Assembly (NCBI GenBank): GCA_037447655.1
Contig: JBBHKE010001469.1
Location: 102,075 to 151,079 of the forward strand
From: Zygnema cylindricum
Taxonomy: Eukaryota > Streptophyta > Zygnematophyceae > Zygnematales > Zygnemataceae
DNA length: 49,005 nucleotides
Reading direction: 5' to 3'
The position numbers were made by a program, and so were the translations under genes. The notes beneath the pieces are model-generated. The model was not told the DNA's origin, did not search any database, and worked only from the letters and a program-made list of their open reading frames with translations. Below are positions 30,976 through 42,712 of the stretch, piece after piece (position 1 is the stretch's first letter; the number at the start of each line of letters is the position of its first letter).

Positions 30976-31203
30976 GTGGCGATTGAAAGGTAAGATTCTT
31001 AGCTTTTGATTGGCGGTCTCAAATAAAATAAAGGACAAGTGTGTAAGGAGAAAATATGTTTTAAGTGGCGAAAAAATTATTTACACTAATAGCGATACAC
31101 AGTGTATGTACAAACAATGGAACACTGAATGGTCAATATTGGGCCGATTTGCGATTTTTGATATTGGGCCAGTACATATATTACATATAATATAGCGAGT
31201 ATA
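30732..31203 (+). repeat. 472-bp composite repeat, copy 1
   Basis: Matches 47384-47854 with scattered substitutions and small gaps. It joins the end of the putative LTR, a gag-like start and a roughly 110-nt tail (AATAGCGATACACAGTGTAT ... TATAATATAG). Both copies share the same internal joins. On its right it abuts the broken reverse transcriptase of copy A7. Confidence 0.85.
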
Positions 31204-33160
31204 ATAACATAATAATATATTGAGAACAACGAATCATCAACAAAAATAGCAATACAGATTAATCCATTCTCAACTTCAAACAAATAAATAGAGTGATCAT
31301 ACATAATTTTTATGTATCCCAATTTCCCACACTGTCATTAAACTTAATATTCCACTCCCTCAAAGCTTACTTGAGTCGTTAAAATTACTTTACCAATCTT
31401 TAAACTTGACTTCGTTATCTAATCTCCACAAATATTTTAAGCAGCCTTATGAAAACTTCGTCTTCCAATTCCCTTTGTATAACAATTGTCTTAATATCCA
31501 TCTGATTGATCTCTATGTCTTCCGCTGCAACAAAACTTAAGAGAATTCTAACTAAAATAATTCTACCCACTGGAGCAAAGGTTTCCTCCTAATCAATCGC
31601 CTTTTTTTGTGTCTACCTCTTAGCAACTATTCTAGCTTTATGTCTCCTTATAGTGTTGTCTAGATTAAGTTTCTGTTTTAAATCCCATTTACACCCAATA
31701 GGTAGTCTATTTGGAGGACAGTCCACCTGATCCCTAGTATTAGCCTCCATGATTGATGCAATTTCCTCATTTATAGCTATACCCACCTGTTGCTCTCGAG
31801 ACTATTAATTGCCTCATAATATGTATCAGGTTTATTTAGGTTTGACAGTTTTGTAAATTTACTATTCACTTGCCTTTCTAGGATCCTTATATTGCTTGTC
31901 CTTCCTCTTTCAAATTGAATTGCTGGTATAGAAGCCATTATTCGATTATTCATTGCATACTCCTCAGCTCCCTTATCTATAGAGATCATTTTTGTCTCTC
32001 TTTCTCCCATTTCGTTTGACAAAGATGGAACTTCCTCTGTTGGCTAAAGTTTTTTCCTTTGAGCATTTCTGCTACACTACCATCGTCTTGCTGAATTATC
32101 TCTCTAATTGTTTCTTTTGTCTCACAATTTTGGTAAGCTTTAATTCTTATTTTTACGGTTTAATATATTTAAAGGGATCAATACACTTTTCCTCATCCAT
32201 TATTATTAGGTGTTTTACCACTTTTTTTTTTCATGATTATACACTCTATATCATTTTAAATTCTCATCATATCCCATTAAAAATCATGGTTTTCCTTTTG
32301 CATCCATTTTCAATTAAAATTTATCTGAGTTTAGACTATACACCACTTTTCCGAACACTTTTAGGTGTGATAGGTTTGGTTTTCTACCTGTCCATCTTTC
32401 ATATGGTGTTTTACACACCTATCAAAATCATCCAAGGTTTCATCATATTCAAATTGAATTCCCTCCACTTATCTTTTCTTTTCTATTGCTTTTAATTCAT
32501 CTGCATGCACATGTTCGAAACTTTTACGCCACATCATCATTTCGTTGACATAAGAATACAAAACTGTAATATTCTCATTACACAGGAAAATCCGAAAAAA
32601 TCTTTGACTTCCCTTTACTAGTGTGAAATAGACTTCATCCTCAAAGCTAGTTGTAAATAAACCTCTTATAGTTTTTGTCACAAAATCCATAATTATCTAA
32701 AACAACTATGGAGATCAGATTGAAGTTTAGCTGAGGAATATAGAAAACATCTAACAAAGTTACAATCGATACCTTTCCATCCAGTAGGACCTTAAGATCC
32801 ACTGACCTTACCTTGATCCCTTAAGTATCTTACCTTGATCCCTTAGGGATTTTTCAGAGTTTTGGAAATAACCTATTCTCTCTTAACATACGCATAGATG
32901 CCCTTAAATCAATGATCATACCATCCATGTTTCTTTCATACATCATCCAACCATCTATGTTTCTTTCATACATCAGAGGCACACTTTTGCCTTTTTAGAA
33001 TCTTTGTCTCTATTGTCTTTTTCTCTAGCTTTTCATTGAGTAAGAGCTCCTCAATCTTCTCTTCTAGAATCTCTTCCTCATCTCCATGATCTCCATTCAC
33101 TTGTGTCGCTACAATGCCATTATTTTCCTAGAACCAAAAGCACCACGACCAAACAAATCT
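31204..33160 (-). pseudogene. Copia family A pol remnant (copy A7), integrase core deleted
   Basis: Read leftwards: an acidic Gag end (about 33,150-33,000), protease IIDLRASMRMLREN (catalytic D-S-G is D-L-R) and SIVTLLDVFYIPQLNFNLIS. Then comes the GAG-pre-integrase WRKSFEHVHADELKAIEKK, followed directly by the integrase C-terminal linker and GYDENLK, so the catalytic integrase core is missing. Then NKPDTYYEAINSLESN, the RT start GCKWDLKQKLN, and the RT block ending CIAIFVDDSLF (Y-V-D-D is F-V-D-D). The copy is cut at the composite repeat. Linker and protease sequences match copies A4 to A6. A 27-bp tandem duplication (GATGTATGAAAGAAACAT) lies near 32,930-32,985. No LTR is attached. Confidence 0.82.
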
Positions 33161-34990
33161 TCAACGATCCCTAAGAGGAGATCACCAAACACAAAAATAT
33201 ATCAAACAAATGTTGCAATGAGAGGAGAAGTGCGAGCTCACTAGAAGGGGCATGGAGAAACACCTTTTGAAAAGAGAAAAAGCCACCTAAAAATCAGTGT
33301 GGCTAGGAAGGTCGTATTCATAGGACAAATTTTTATACTTAACAAAGTTAAGATATCGGGTGACAAAATTATCATAACTATGTAGGCCATTAAACAAGTT
33401 ATCCCTTCCAATAGGGGAGGCGGTTGAAACCCAAGAGGGGGATTAAACGAAAGAGGAATATCATGAGGTGACCAAATAACAAACTTCAATGGTTAATTGA
33501 AAGATTGAGTTTCGCAAAACAATCTCTAAAAAGAATATAAACGGCCATAACATATTATAAAAGGGCAACGATATGGGTATCCTCTTCAGCTAAAGGGAAG
33601 AGGTAGGAAGGGAAAGTGAAAACGAAAGCGTGGAAGGTTTGGTAATAAGAAAGGGCAAAAACAATTCCTTAAAGAGGGTTGCCTAAAAGATTGCATGTCG
33701 TAAAGGAAAAAAAAACCAAATCACTATCATATGAGAATCGATGTTATACCCCTCTCGCGATAATAGGGTGGATTCCCCATTAAGTTTGGTGATAGCCACG
33801 GAGTGAACCACCGCTAGAAGATCAAAATTTTGAGGGAAAACAATTCCATTAGAAATAAGGGTACATAATTGAGAGAGCATATCAAACTTGAGTGCCCAAT
33901 TGAAGGAGCAAAACATTGTGAATTAGCTAGTGCTTGATGGAACTTGTGTAGAAAGGTGATGAGAAGTGGATCAACACAATACAAAGGATGAAAGGTGTGG
34001 ATAAAAAAGGAAAAACGAGTAGGTGACGACAGGATGATACGGTTAAAACACCGCAACTGTCGCTTAAGACCTAAGAGAAGTGGTGAATAGTGGGAGGGCT
34101 CAATATGCTCTAGATAGCGTGCTAACAAAAGCTAAACGAAGAGCTAGAAGATAAGACAAACATACATCCGAATGCCTAGATGGAATACGAGGTTTGAGGG
34201 AAGCATAGCCACAAAATCCCTATAGAGCGTAATTGATCTTATCCTAAATAAAACTTGGACAACGAGCCATAGTCTCTCGAGCATCCCAACCACCATATAA
34301 CTTCGTAAGACAAGGACCCAAAATAAAACGCGATAAAGGGGTGAGAAGCTTTGTTTATTTAATATAAAAAAATGATAAAAAGAGATGGAGAGCCTCATGT
34401 CCAAGCATCCGCGCAACCATAGGAATACAAGTGCTTAATCATGGAATTGGAGATCTTAAATCATCAAATCTAGATCATGAAAAAATCCCACTCACCGTCC
34501 ACATAGCCGAAAAAAATTGTAGTGGAAGGCAACGGAGGAAACGGAGTAAATAAAGGAAAAATGGGAGAGGAGAGAAGTAAATAATGTCGTTTCTCTTTGT
34601 GTTATTAGTGTTTTTTGAACCCTCCCTATAATGTATTTATTGTTTTTTCCTCTAGTTTTGTTAATTTTGGGGAGAAGGTAGGAGGAGACACGAGATGATG
34701 CTACCACAAAAGTCCACTAAAAACGCTTGGTGCCGAACATTAGAGAGATGTCTTAGGAGGAAATTTTGGTTGTTGCGGAATGGATATGGGGAAAATATGT
34801 GTGCCCGAAGAGAAATCACAGATGCCGCCAACAAAGAAGAAAGAGTGATATAGGGGGGAGAAGGGTAGAGAGGAGTCGAGTTGTCATTGCCAAGTGGGTG
34901 TTGTCGCTACTTTTCAAAATGTGACGATGTCCATGTTGGGGAGTAGCGTCGACACTCTTACGGAAAGTGTAGAGGATATTAATGTTGCTT
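33161..34990. other. No recognisable gene
   Basis: Several medium-length open stretches occur on the - strand (34416-34144, 34128-33814, 33489-33241). They show no motif I can name. Their order and lack of stops over about 1.2 kb suggest a decayed mobile element. A frame near 34,330-34,250 reads KLYGGWDARETMARCPS, which I could not place. Confidence 0.35.
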
Positions 34991-36073
34991 ATTACTTGAA
35001 AGGTGAGCGTGGGGAGGATAGCAAGGCCGTATTAAAAAGTAGGCTCTAGTTTCTATTCTAAATGGTACTCTAAGTCTAAATACTTATTGCACTCAAAGAG
35101 ACTTAGACAGCCATGGCTCCCTTTAAGCAACCACTGAGAAAGACCGAGGAAGCAGGTAGTTAAGTCTCTACCAAAAAGATATATGACTTGCCCTGGATTT
35201 GATCGTGGTCCTACAAAGTCACCACCACTCAAACAGTGGTCCGGCTTATGGTCCTACAAAGTCACCACCGCTCAAACAATCATCCAGCTTATCCACCCAG
35301 TCATAGAAGAATCGTTGCATTAATGGGATGTGATAATTATATAAATAGTAACACGGCGGCTATTTCATGTAACTGAACAAATTGGCAAAGAGGCGCATGT
35401 AAATCAACGGAATACAAGATCATGCACGAACGCGAATCGAACTGTGTAAATACATTGATCTGACTATGGTTATTGCAACCGCTAACTCAAAATGACCTTA
35501 TGGTTTCTTTCGAAGACAAAGTCATGTGATGCCACGTGGCATCATATAATTGGACACTGGAGAAGATGGGAGGAGGAACCATGGCTTGCGAGACAACAAA
35601 CATCATTTGGAAAGAACATGTCGTACAATGGTCGTACAAGAAGTACATCGGCCATTATACCTTCTTCTACTGTACAATATATCGATTGGTTTAGGGTTTA
35701 GTAGAAATAACCTATGAGCTATTAGTCTAAGGTTTAGTAGAAGGTAGCTATGAGTAGGCATATTAGAGATTAAGTGGTTTTCATATGTCTCTCTCTCAAA
35801 GACCTTTTGTATAAATAGGACATCTTTGGCCAACCTTAACTAACTGCTCAAGAGAGAAAATTGAACAATCTTTTTTTGTTTAGCTCAAGTAAGTTGTGCC
35901 CTCACATGGGTGAGGGCCGTCAAAAATATTGTGTGCCAAGGTGGTAATTTTTCATTAACAAAGAGAAAAGGGAAATGTTTTCCTAAAGGCTAGTAGTAAG
36001 CAAAAAACATTGTGTGCTAATGGAGGCCACAATACTGGAAACATTTTGTGCTAATGGAGGCCACAATATTACA
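34991..36073 (+). mobile_element. 5' LTR of Copia family A (copy A4)
   Basis: The left end is approximate (a TGTTGCTTATTACTT at about 34,983-34,997 is the likely start). The 3' end ...GGAGGCCACAATATTACA at 36073 matches the family. It contains GTACAATGGTCGTACAA (35623-35639), TATA box TATAAATA (35810-35817) and GACATCTTTGGCC after it. Two local duplications are unique to this copy. A ~45-bp one (GGTCCTACAAAGTCACCACC twice, 35208-35295) lies at the place of the tRNA-like segment. A ~30-bp one (TGTGCTAATGGAGGCCACAA twice, about 36013-36073) lies at the LTR end. Confidence 0.78.
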
Positions 36074-36965
36074 AGTTATAGACCCACCCTCTAATATGCC
36101 CATTTTTGGTGGAAGAGGGTTCATCTATTGGGAGATAATGATGCAAGGTGCTTTGTTCAAAAGATACTTATGGAGGATTACATACAGACATGTGAGACGT
36201 CCGTCATGAAGTCTAAAAGTGCGACCAGTTTATGAGGAATTCCTTTTCTTGGAGGATCAATAACATTTAAATTAACCACCGAGGAGGAAAATGATAATAG
36301 TGCAAGCATCGTCTTAGAAAAAGGAAAAAAAAAGTCAACACTAATAGCTACGACACCTGTTTTTGCATCAAACCAACCAAAAACACACGAAAAGGATGCT
36401 AACACCAGAGACTACAAAAATATGGTTGCAAAACATTTCATTCGCTAACATATCACTCAACAAATTGCACCCCCCCTCTTTAATGTCACTAGAAAAAAAA
36501 CATAAAGCTTTTGTATATAAATGAGAAAAGATATTAGAATTTTGCAATAACCTAGCTAGGCTGTTTATGGAACTTGAAACAGCAGGAAAGGAGGAAACAT
36601 AAAAGGAAAAAGTGAATACTCTGATATGAAACTGCTGGACGAGAATAAGAATATTGTGAATAGAGTTCAAGATTTGCCATATGACTCGTGGGTTTAGGAA
36701 TTTATTTGTAGGAATAATCCTAGTACGTGAGAATACAATAGAGATATAGAGGGGAGGAAAAGGTATTCAAGCCTTGGCAACAAGAACAAATTCAAGGAAC
36801 ATGGAAAATAAAAAACCATACATAGATTTCGGGGGACAAGATTGTGGAGTTTATACGGATGGATCAGCAAGAGGTCCTCCCAAAAAAGTGTGTCATTTGT
36901 GCAAAAAGCTCGGACATTATATGGCTGACATTGTATGGTGTAGTGTAACGGATTGTCAAAACTAA
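36074..36965 (+). pseudogene. Copia family A gag remnant (copy A4)
   Basis: The leader GTTATAGACCCACCCTCT is followed by a broken gag. FKRYLWRI, LEFCNNLARLFMELE, VNRVQDLPYDSWV and a zinc knuckle CHLCKKLGHYMAD appear in different frames. The same order is seen in copy A6 (FCNNLARFFIVLE, VNKVQNLPDHRW). The last knuckle cysteine is displaced. Gag would form the particle that packages element RNA. Many stops make it non-functional. Confidence 0.75.
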
Positions 36966-37039
36966 AGAAGAATGGTAGTCAAATAATTTTAAACCCTCGA
37001 GGAAATAAAAAAGCTATTAACGCACCACAAGTTTGATAG

Positions 37040-37938
37040 GATGAGATGGAGGAGCTTGATGAGGAGGTCGAAGATCTTCTCTTAAACGAACACTTGGAGA
37101 ATAAGTTGACGTAATCGAAGATTTAAAGAAGGCAAAAGTGTGTATGAACGAGTTTCTTGAGGATGGTTGGATTAGAGATTTAGGTGCTTCCATGCATACG
37201 TGCAAAGAGAACAGGTGGTTTGCCAAACTTAGGAAAATCCCATCAGTTGAAATAGACTACGGGGATGGGAAAGTTGTGACCACAAGCTTAGTACAATCTA
37301 TAGATCTAAAAGTTTAAGTAGAGGGACAAGTGTCTATAGTCACTCTGTCAGATGTCCTCTACATACCTCAGCTTAACAAAAATTTGATATCCACCTCTTT
37401 ACTAGCTGATGAAGATTTTGAGACAAACACCAACAAACACCAAAAAGGAAATCTTTACAACTAGCTTTGAGATTACTATCTATTTAACTGGTGTGAATGG
37501 AATCGGGGAATGTTCAAACTATTTTACCGCGGCGAATGGAATCAGGGAATGTGTTGACTGATCTTTAGTAAAGAAAAGAAAGGGCACTCGTATGCTTGTC
37601 CAAATGAAATAATGATATGGTGTAAAAAACTTGGGCATGTCAATTCAGAAAAATTAAAAGAAATGAAAAAAAATGGAGTGATAGAGGGAATGAATTTTGG
37701 GGATGAAGAGCTTTTGGGAGATTTTATTGGATGTCCCTAGGGAAAGATACACAAACTACCTTTTCCTAAATCACCATCCTATAGGGGAGAGAATATACTA
37801 GACTAAGTTCAAGGTGACATAGGGGGGCCAGCTATAGTTCCATCACGTGGATGGAAAATATATATAGTGACAAATACAGATGACATGTCCAGATACTATA
37901 GAGTATTTTATATTACATATGAATCTGAGGATGCATAT
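37040..37938 (+). pseudogene. Copia family A protease, pre-integrase and integrase start (copy A4)
   Basis: An acidic linker precedes GWIRDLGASMHTCKENRWFA, the aspartic protease site with D-S-G changed to D-L-G. Then come VEIDYGDGKVVTT and VSIVTLSDVLYIPQLNKNLI. The GAG-pre-integrase domain follows with IMIWCKKLGHVNSEKLKEM and a C-x-x-x-K block. The integrase core starts at GDIGGPAIVPSRGW and TNTDDMSRYYRVFYI, holding its first catalytic aspartates. Several in-frame stops are present. The core is interrupted after SEDAY at 37938 by a foreign insert. Confidence 0.82.
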
Positions 37939-38927
37939 GTAATAGAATCTCCTACCTCTCAGAAAATACCATTACTACATCTTATTTCAACCACACATTC
38001 CACATATTCCGCTCATTAGAAAAATACACATTCACATTGGAAAGCACTCACATAAAGAAATAAATTTTAAATTAGAAGAAACTTCTATCCACATAACATT
38101 AGCTTGGCCTCTTCTCTTGCCCTCGTGGCTCAACCCTTCTTATTAAAGTATTTCCACTGCCCTCCACTCTTAAATAAATCTATCTTTTAACTACTAAAGC
38201 ACTACTTAGTTTGTAAGAGATTTTAGTGCAAAAATGCCATTGCTCCAATTTGGTATTATTCCCTCAGGACCAAGATCAATCAGAACTTTCACAAACATTT
38301 CCAAAGGGAAAAAATGTCTACTCTCCTCTTAGATTTCAATATTTATCTACATTGCCCTAGACTTGCCAAGCCAAAGTCAACGCTCTGTTGAAAAGGTTTT
38401 ACATGGGCCAATCATTGATCAACAAGGACTCGAATTGACCAATGCAAAAATGTGCAAAATCTCTTACTAACTACGTAGCATTTATAACCAATCAAATGCT
38501 ATGTTTCACTGCGTAACAATTACGCGCAAAAGTGAGTGCCAAACGAAAAGCGACTTTGCATGAACGTGCGTCTCAAATTTCGCACATGAAACTTTCTACA
38601 AAATTCCATAAAGTGAAAGTGACGTTTCGTAATAAAAATTGTACAAAAGAAACCATCGTGCGTACAAAACAAAATATTGATTTCGTTTGGTACTTTATAA
38701 ATGTACGCCTTAAATTCCGCGGCTAGTTTGACCCTTAACTTGTAACAATGAACACCTATTCGTTATTTTGACCATGCGTTGTTGCCTAAATACACCAATT
38801 GCTATATCTTTTAAAATACAACTCCAAATCGTGCGATTCTTTTGCAGACGTCTAAAATTTAAAACCCTATATTCGTTACTATTTAATACCCATTTACGCA
38901 CAAGTTCCATCCACTATTACTGTTAGA
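37939..38927. mobile_element. 989-bp non-coding insertion in the A4 integrase
   Basis: The integrase reads up to GAGGATGCATAT and resumes at GCATATAACTTTATAAAATA, so GCATAT is duplicated at both sides (37933-37938 and 38928-38933). The insert starts GTAATAGAATCTCC and ends CCACTATTACTGTTAGA; GTAATAG and CTATTAC are inverted near its ends. It contains no recognisable protein. Copy A5 lacks the insert at the same codon, which confirms the site. It may be a MITE-like element. Confidence 0.72.
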
Positions 38928-39935
38928 GCATATAACTTTATAAAATATAAGGCATGGAGTGAAAAATTACATGGAACTCTTTTAAAGGGAATAAGAAGTG
39001 ATAATGGAGGATAATATATATCAAATCAGTTTGAGGAATATTTGAGAATAGGAGTTCAACACCAGAAAACTGTTCGAAAATAACCCGAAACAAAATGGAG
39101 TGGTTAAAAGGTTGAATAGAACTCTTAGTGACAGTGTAAGGTTTATGCTAAATGATAAAATGATAGGAAGTCGCTTTTGGGCTGAAGATATTAAATGTGC
39201 AAACTATCTCAAAAACAGAGTTTTAACATCTGTAAAAAACCATACACCATATGAGAGATGGACAGTTAGAAAAATAGATCTGTCTAATTTAAAAGTCTTA
39301 TTAGTTAGGTGTATAGTTTAATTACTGACAAGGCAAACTAGACAGTAGATCAAGAGGGAAACCCGGTTATATAATAGGATATGATAATAATGTAAAGGGG
39401 TAAAGAGCAAATGACCTTGCAAAACGACATAATTATGGTAAAACATGTTCTAGTGATGGATGAGGGAAAATTTGTAGATCCCTTCAAATATACCAAAGTA
39501 ATAAAAATCAAAATTGAAGGTGATCTGGAGAAAAATACAGAAACTCCTCCTCCATTTGAGACTTAAAAAGAAAAATAACAAATTTTTGACAATGTTTTTT
39601 TGACAAAAACAAGAATATGAGATGAAGGAGAAGCACAAATAGATCCCACATATAGAGGAGAACAAGAGAACGAAAGAATAGATCCGAGGATTCCCTTTAT
39701 ACCAGCTTCAAATTTTGAGGGAGGAAGAAGGTGCAGAAAGAGGATTGAAATAAGGCAACTCATTAGCAAGATCACCAAGTTGTATCACCCTAACGAGTTG
39801 CAAACATGTGTAGAATCAATTAACAACTCAGAAGGCGACACATGGGTGACTATTGTTAACGAGGAGATGGCCTCAATCATAGAGGAAAATACTTTTGAGC
39901 TGGTGAAAACCTATCTGATGTAAGTGGATTTGTAA
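38928..39935 (+). pseudogene. Copia family A integrase C-terminal part and RT start (copy A4)
   Basis: Resumes with FIKYKAWSEKLHGTLLKGIR, then SDNGG (second catalytic aspartate kept), VVKRLNRTLSDSVRFML, SRFWAEDIKCANYLKNRV and NHTPYERWTVRKIDLSNLKV. These are standard Copia integrase blocks. The linker with GYDNNVKG and acidic repeats follows, then WVTIVNEEMASIIEENTFEL, the lead-in to reverse transcriptase. The element stops at about 39,935 before any RT catalytic motif. Confidence 0.83.
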
Positions 39936-40559
39936 TCAGATTTTGTTACTATCTGCAAACAACATTATAAAGAATCTTGGCCATATGCTCCAAAGATAAG
40001 AAAGATAATAATGACACTGGAAATTCATCCACCACAAAAATTTGTGTAACTACCTAGGATCCTCGTAGAGGCACATCGCTAGTTACACAAAATTTTGAGC
40101 AGCATCATATTAGATATTGAGTATATGTGTCAAGATGGCAACCAATAAAATAATAAAAATGCACATGACATATACATTCAAAAATACAACCAAAATTACA
40201 AAAGTAATCTTGTAACCAACTTTCATCACGCTATTTTTGTAAATACCCATTTGTCACACTACTTCTAGTAACGCTCATTCGTTACACGCAAAAACACGAA
40301 CCCCTAAAACATAAGTTGGTGTTTGACAAGACGTCTGCTTATACTACAAAAATTGTGTTGTACAATAGCCTAGTTTGCAGAAACATGGTCCGCATATCAA
40401 GGTTTCAAGTTGAAGTTGGTCTTTGTGAAAAATATTTGACAATTTTCAATGTAAGATTTTCTCTTAAGTGGGACCAATCAATTTCAAACACTTAGATTAT
40501 ATAAAAGAAGTTAATCCATATATATATTTTTTTGCTTACTTATCGGACTATAGTGATAG
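39936..40559. other. No recognisable gene
   Basis: AT-rich filler between the truncated A4 element and the LTR of A5. A piece near 40,250-40,300 (CGCTCATTCGTTACACGC) resembles part of the 37939-38927 insert (CACCTATTCGTTATTTTG), too little to call. Confidence 0.4.
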
Positions 40560-41540
40560 TGAAATTATGTGGGCACCATAGCCTCCCACAAAATGCACAA
40601 CTACTCCTCCACTACTAGATACAACCAACATCCCAACAGGTTAAACTATTTCTCCCACTCTGGCAAACAATGATCGTGATCAACCTCACCCACATAAGGA
40701 AAATACTCACGATAGGTTAACGTAATATCCAAATTTGCTCGCCTCAGACGTTACTTATGGCTGTTTAAAGACAATGGATTTATACAAATGGCCTCTAAAA
40801 GAGAGGGCTTCCTGAAATCTGTGTAAGCCCTAACAACTACTCACAACCCCTTTCTACTACACCCTAGGCCAATCAAATAAGTGAAGCGTACAAAAACATA
40901 TATACAAGGTACAATCTACTCCTAAGTCGCCATACTTTTTGTACAGATCTGTATGACACCACTCGTTGCCTATCACGTGGCACAAATGATGCCATGGTTA
41001 TTTCCGTTTCTTCTTTAGCATCTTGTACGATGGTGCCACATGTCAAATCGTGGTGAGTTCGGCATAAGCCGCCAAAAAGACCATTTCGCGTAGTTGGTTG
41101 CAATGTGAGCTGTGATAGCATTTTTGTTTGAATTCGCGTCCTTTCATTTGTGCAGCTCACTAAATATTATGTGTGCGCGCATGTTTCATTCAGTTTTATG
41201 TCATGACGTCGTTTCGGGCCATTTGATTGATTTTTTTGTTGTAGGTTTAATTCAAGTAATATTCGCGCGCGCTACCTATAACGTCTCTTCATCATTAGTT
41301 GGATAAAGATGCAGACTAGGTCGAATATGTTAGATCCGTAGGTGCGTGGATGAAATCCCGGTCACTCTAACCCTTTTGGCAATGGGTCCTCTTATATCTT
41401 TTTTTTTTCCTTCCGTCATCATCTAGAGAGCCAAAGCGGCAACCATGGAGCTGTTGGTCTTTTTTTCTTACTACTCTATAGATAGGAGATAAAAAATGAG
41501 ATACAAATTAGTCACCTTTTATTATTATTCCCGTTAATTC
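40560..41540 (-). mobile_element. 3' LTR of Copia family A (copy A5)
   Basis: On the - strand it follows the A5 pol remnant and ends GTGCCCACATAATTTCA at 40560. Its start is decayed (AAAAGGTGACTAATTTGT near 41,530, compare AAAATATGTGACTAATAG in A2). The U3 motif is degenerate. A decayed antisense tRNA-like segment is still visible. Right boundary is approximate. Confidence 0.68.
41291..41370 (+). other. Decayed tRNA-like segment inside LTR A5
   Basis: TAGTTGGATAAAGATGCAG corresponds to the D-arm part and GAAATCCCGGTCACTC to the T-arm part with the B box broken. Position and orientation equal those in A1 to A3. Confidence 0.4.
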
Positions 41541-42712
41541 TCAGCCACTTTTGAATTCTAGCCCACATTCTTATGTGCAATAAATTAATTTAGAGAAAAG
41601 ACGAATTTTGTAAGCATGTCAGTAATCCTATACCAATCACGTTTATACACCAATTGGATTATCTTATTCTACTTTCTCTCACAAAGCTTAGTCTAATATC
41701 CATGTGTTTAGCTTTGAATCGATATTTTGAGTTTGTGCAATTGGATTTGCAGCTTGATTATCATAAAAGATTTTGATTACCACTATTCAATAATATTAGC
41801 TTTTGAAGCAAAGATTTTACCCACATTAATTCTTTACTAGCTGCACATGAGGTCATATATTTAGCCTCAATTGAAAATTGAGCAACTACTTTTTGTTGCT
41901 TACTACTCCAATAGCAAGCAACAGATCCTATTTGCAAAACATAACTAGAAGTGGATCTTCTCATTGGTATATCCCCATAATTAGCATCACTCGAAGTTGT
42001 GATGTCAATGTCATTCCCCCCTAAATTCAACCATAAATCCCGAGTCCCCAGATGAGATCTCATCACCCTCTTAGCTGCCTCCTTGTCTCCCTTTCTAAGA
42101 TTATTCAGACTCCTTTTGAGTATTCCAACTACTCTACTATATCGGGTCGGGTACAATTTATAAAGTAAATCAAACTATCTACAATATGTCGGTAAGGAAT
42201 ATTCTCCATAAATTTCTTTTCTCCTAGACTCATGTTATAGTCTATAATAATCACACCTTCCTCAACATTTCTTTCATTGATTTTTTTCAACCCAATAAGA
42301 GTTGTACATCCATTAGCTTTGTCCATTTGGAATTATTGAAGAATGTTTTCTATCGCTTCCTTTTTAGTTAGTTTGATAATTTTATTTTCTTTGTCTCTTT
42401 CCATTTGTATTCCTAGTATGCATTTTTCCTCACCTATATCTTTCATATCAAACCTACTTTTCAAATCCCTTTTCGGCCGATTAGTCTTCTCCAAAGACTA
42501 ATGTAAGACATGTAAATTGTCTACATAGATTGCAATAAAAATCACTCCACTTTCATCTTCAAAGAAGTAAATGGAGTGATTTGAGCTGATCCGAATGTAT
42601 CCCAAGGTAGTGAAGCAATCATCAAGCTTGATATTCTATTGACGTGGGGCTTGTTTCAGTCCATATAGCAACTTGATCAACTTGCAAACATGTTGTGTTG
42701 GAAGATCCATTT
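41541..42712 (-). pseudogene. Copia family A RT C-terminal part and RNase H (copy A5)
   Basis: Read leftwards: HVCKLIKLLYGLKQAPRQ, then FFEDESGVIFIAIYVDNLHV, where the catalytic Y-V-D-D reads Y-V-D-N. Then KCILGIQMERDKENKIIKLT, PYRHIVDSLIYFINCTRPDI and the RNase H stretch ITTSSDANYGDIPMRRSTSS, VACYWSSKQQKVVAQFSIEA and KYMTSCAASKELMWVKSLL. Nearly a whole RT-RNase H C-terminal half is readable, with frameshifts near 42,150 and 42,330 and a stop in the RT. The LTR follows. Confidence 0.85.

Noticed and set aside
32023-32495. Hydrophobic open frame on the + strand (167 codons)
   Set aside because: It is the antisense of the Copia A7 linker; the - strand holds the recognisable retroelement sequence.
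33241-34416. Possible LINE or other transposon protein on the - strand, and homology to 26,400-26,960
   Set aside because: Some phrases look alike (NPPL...PP), but nucleotide alignment was poor and no catalytic motif of any transposon class was found.
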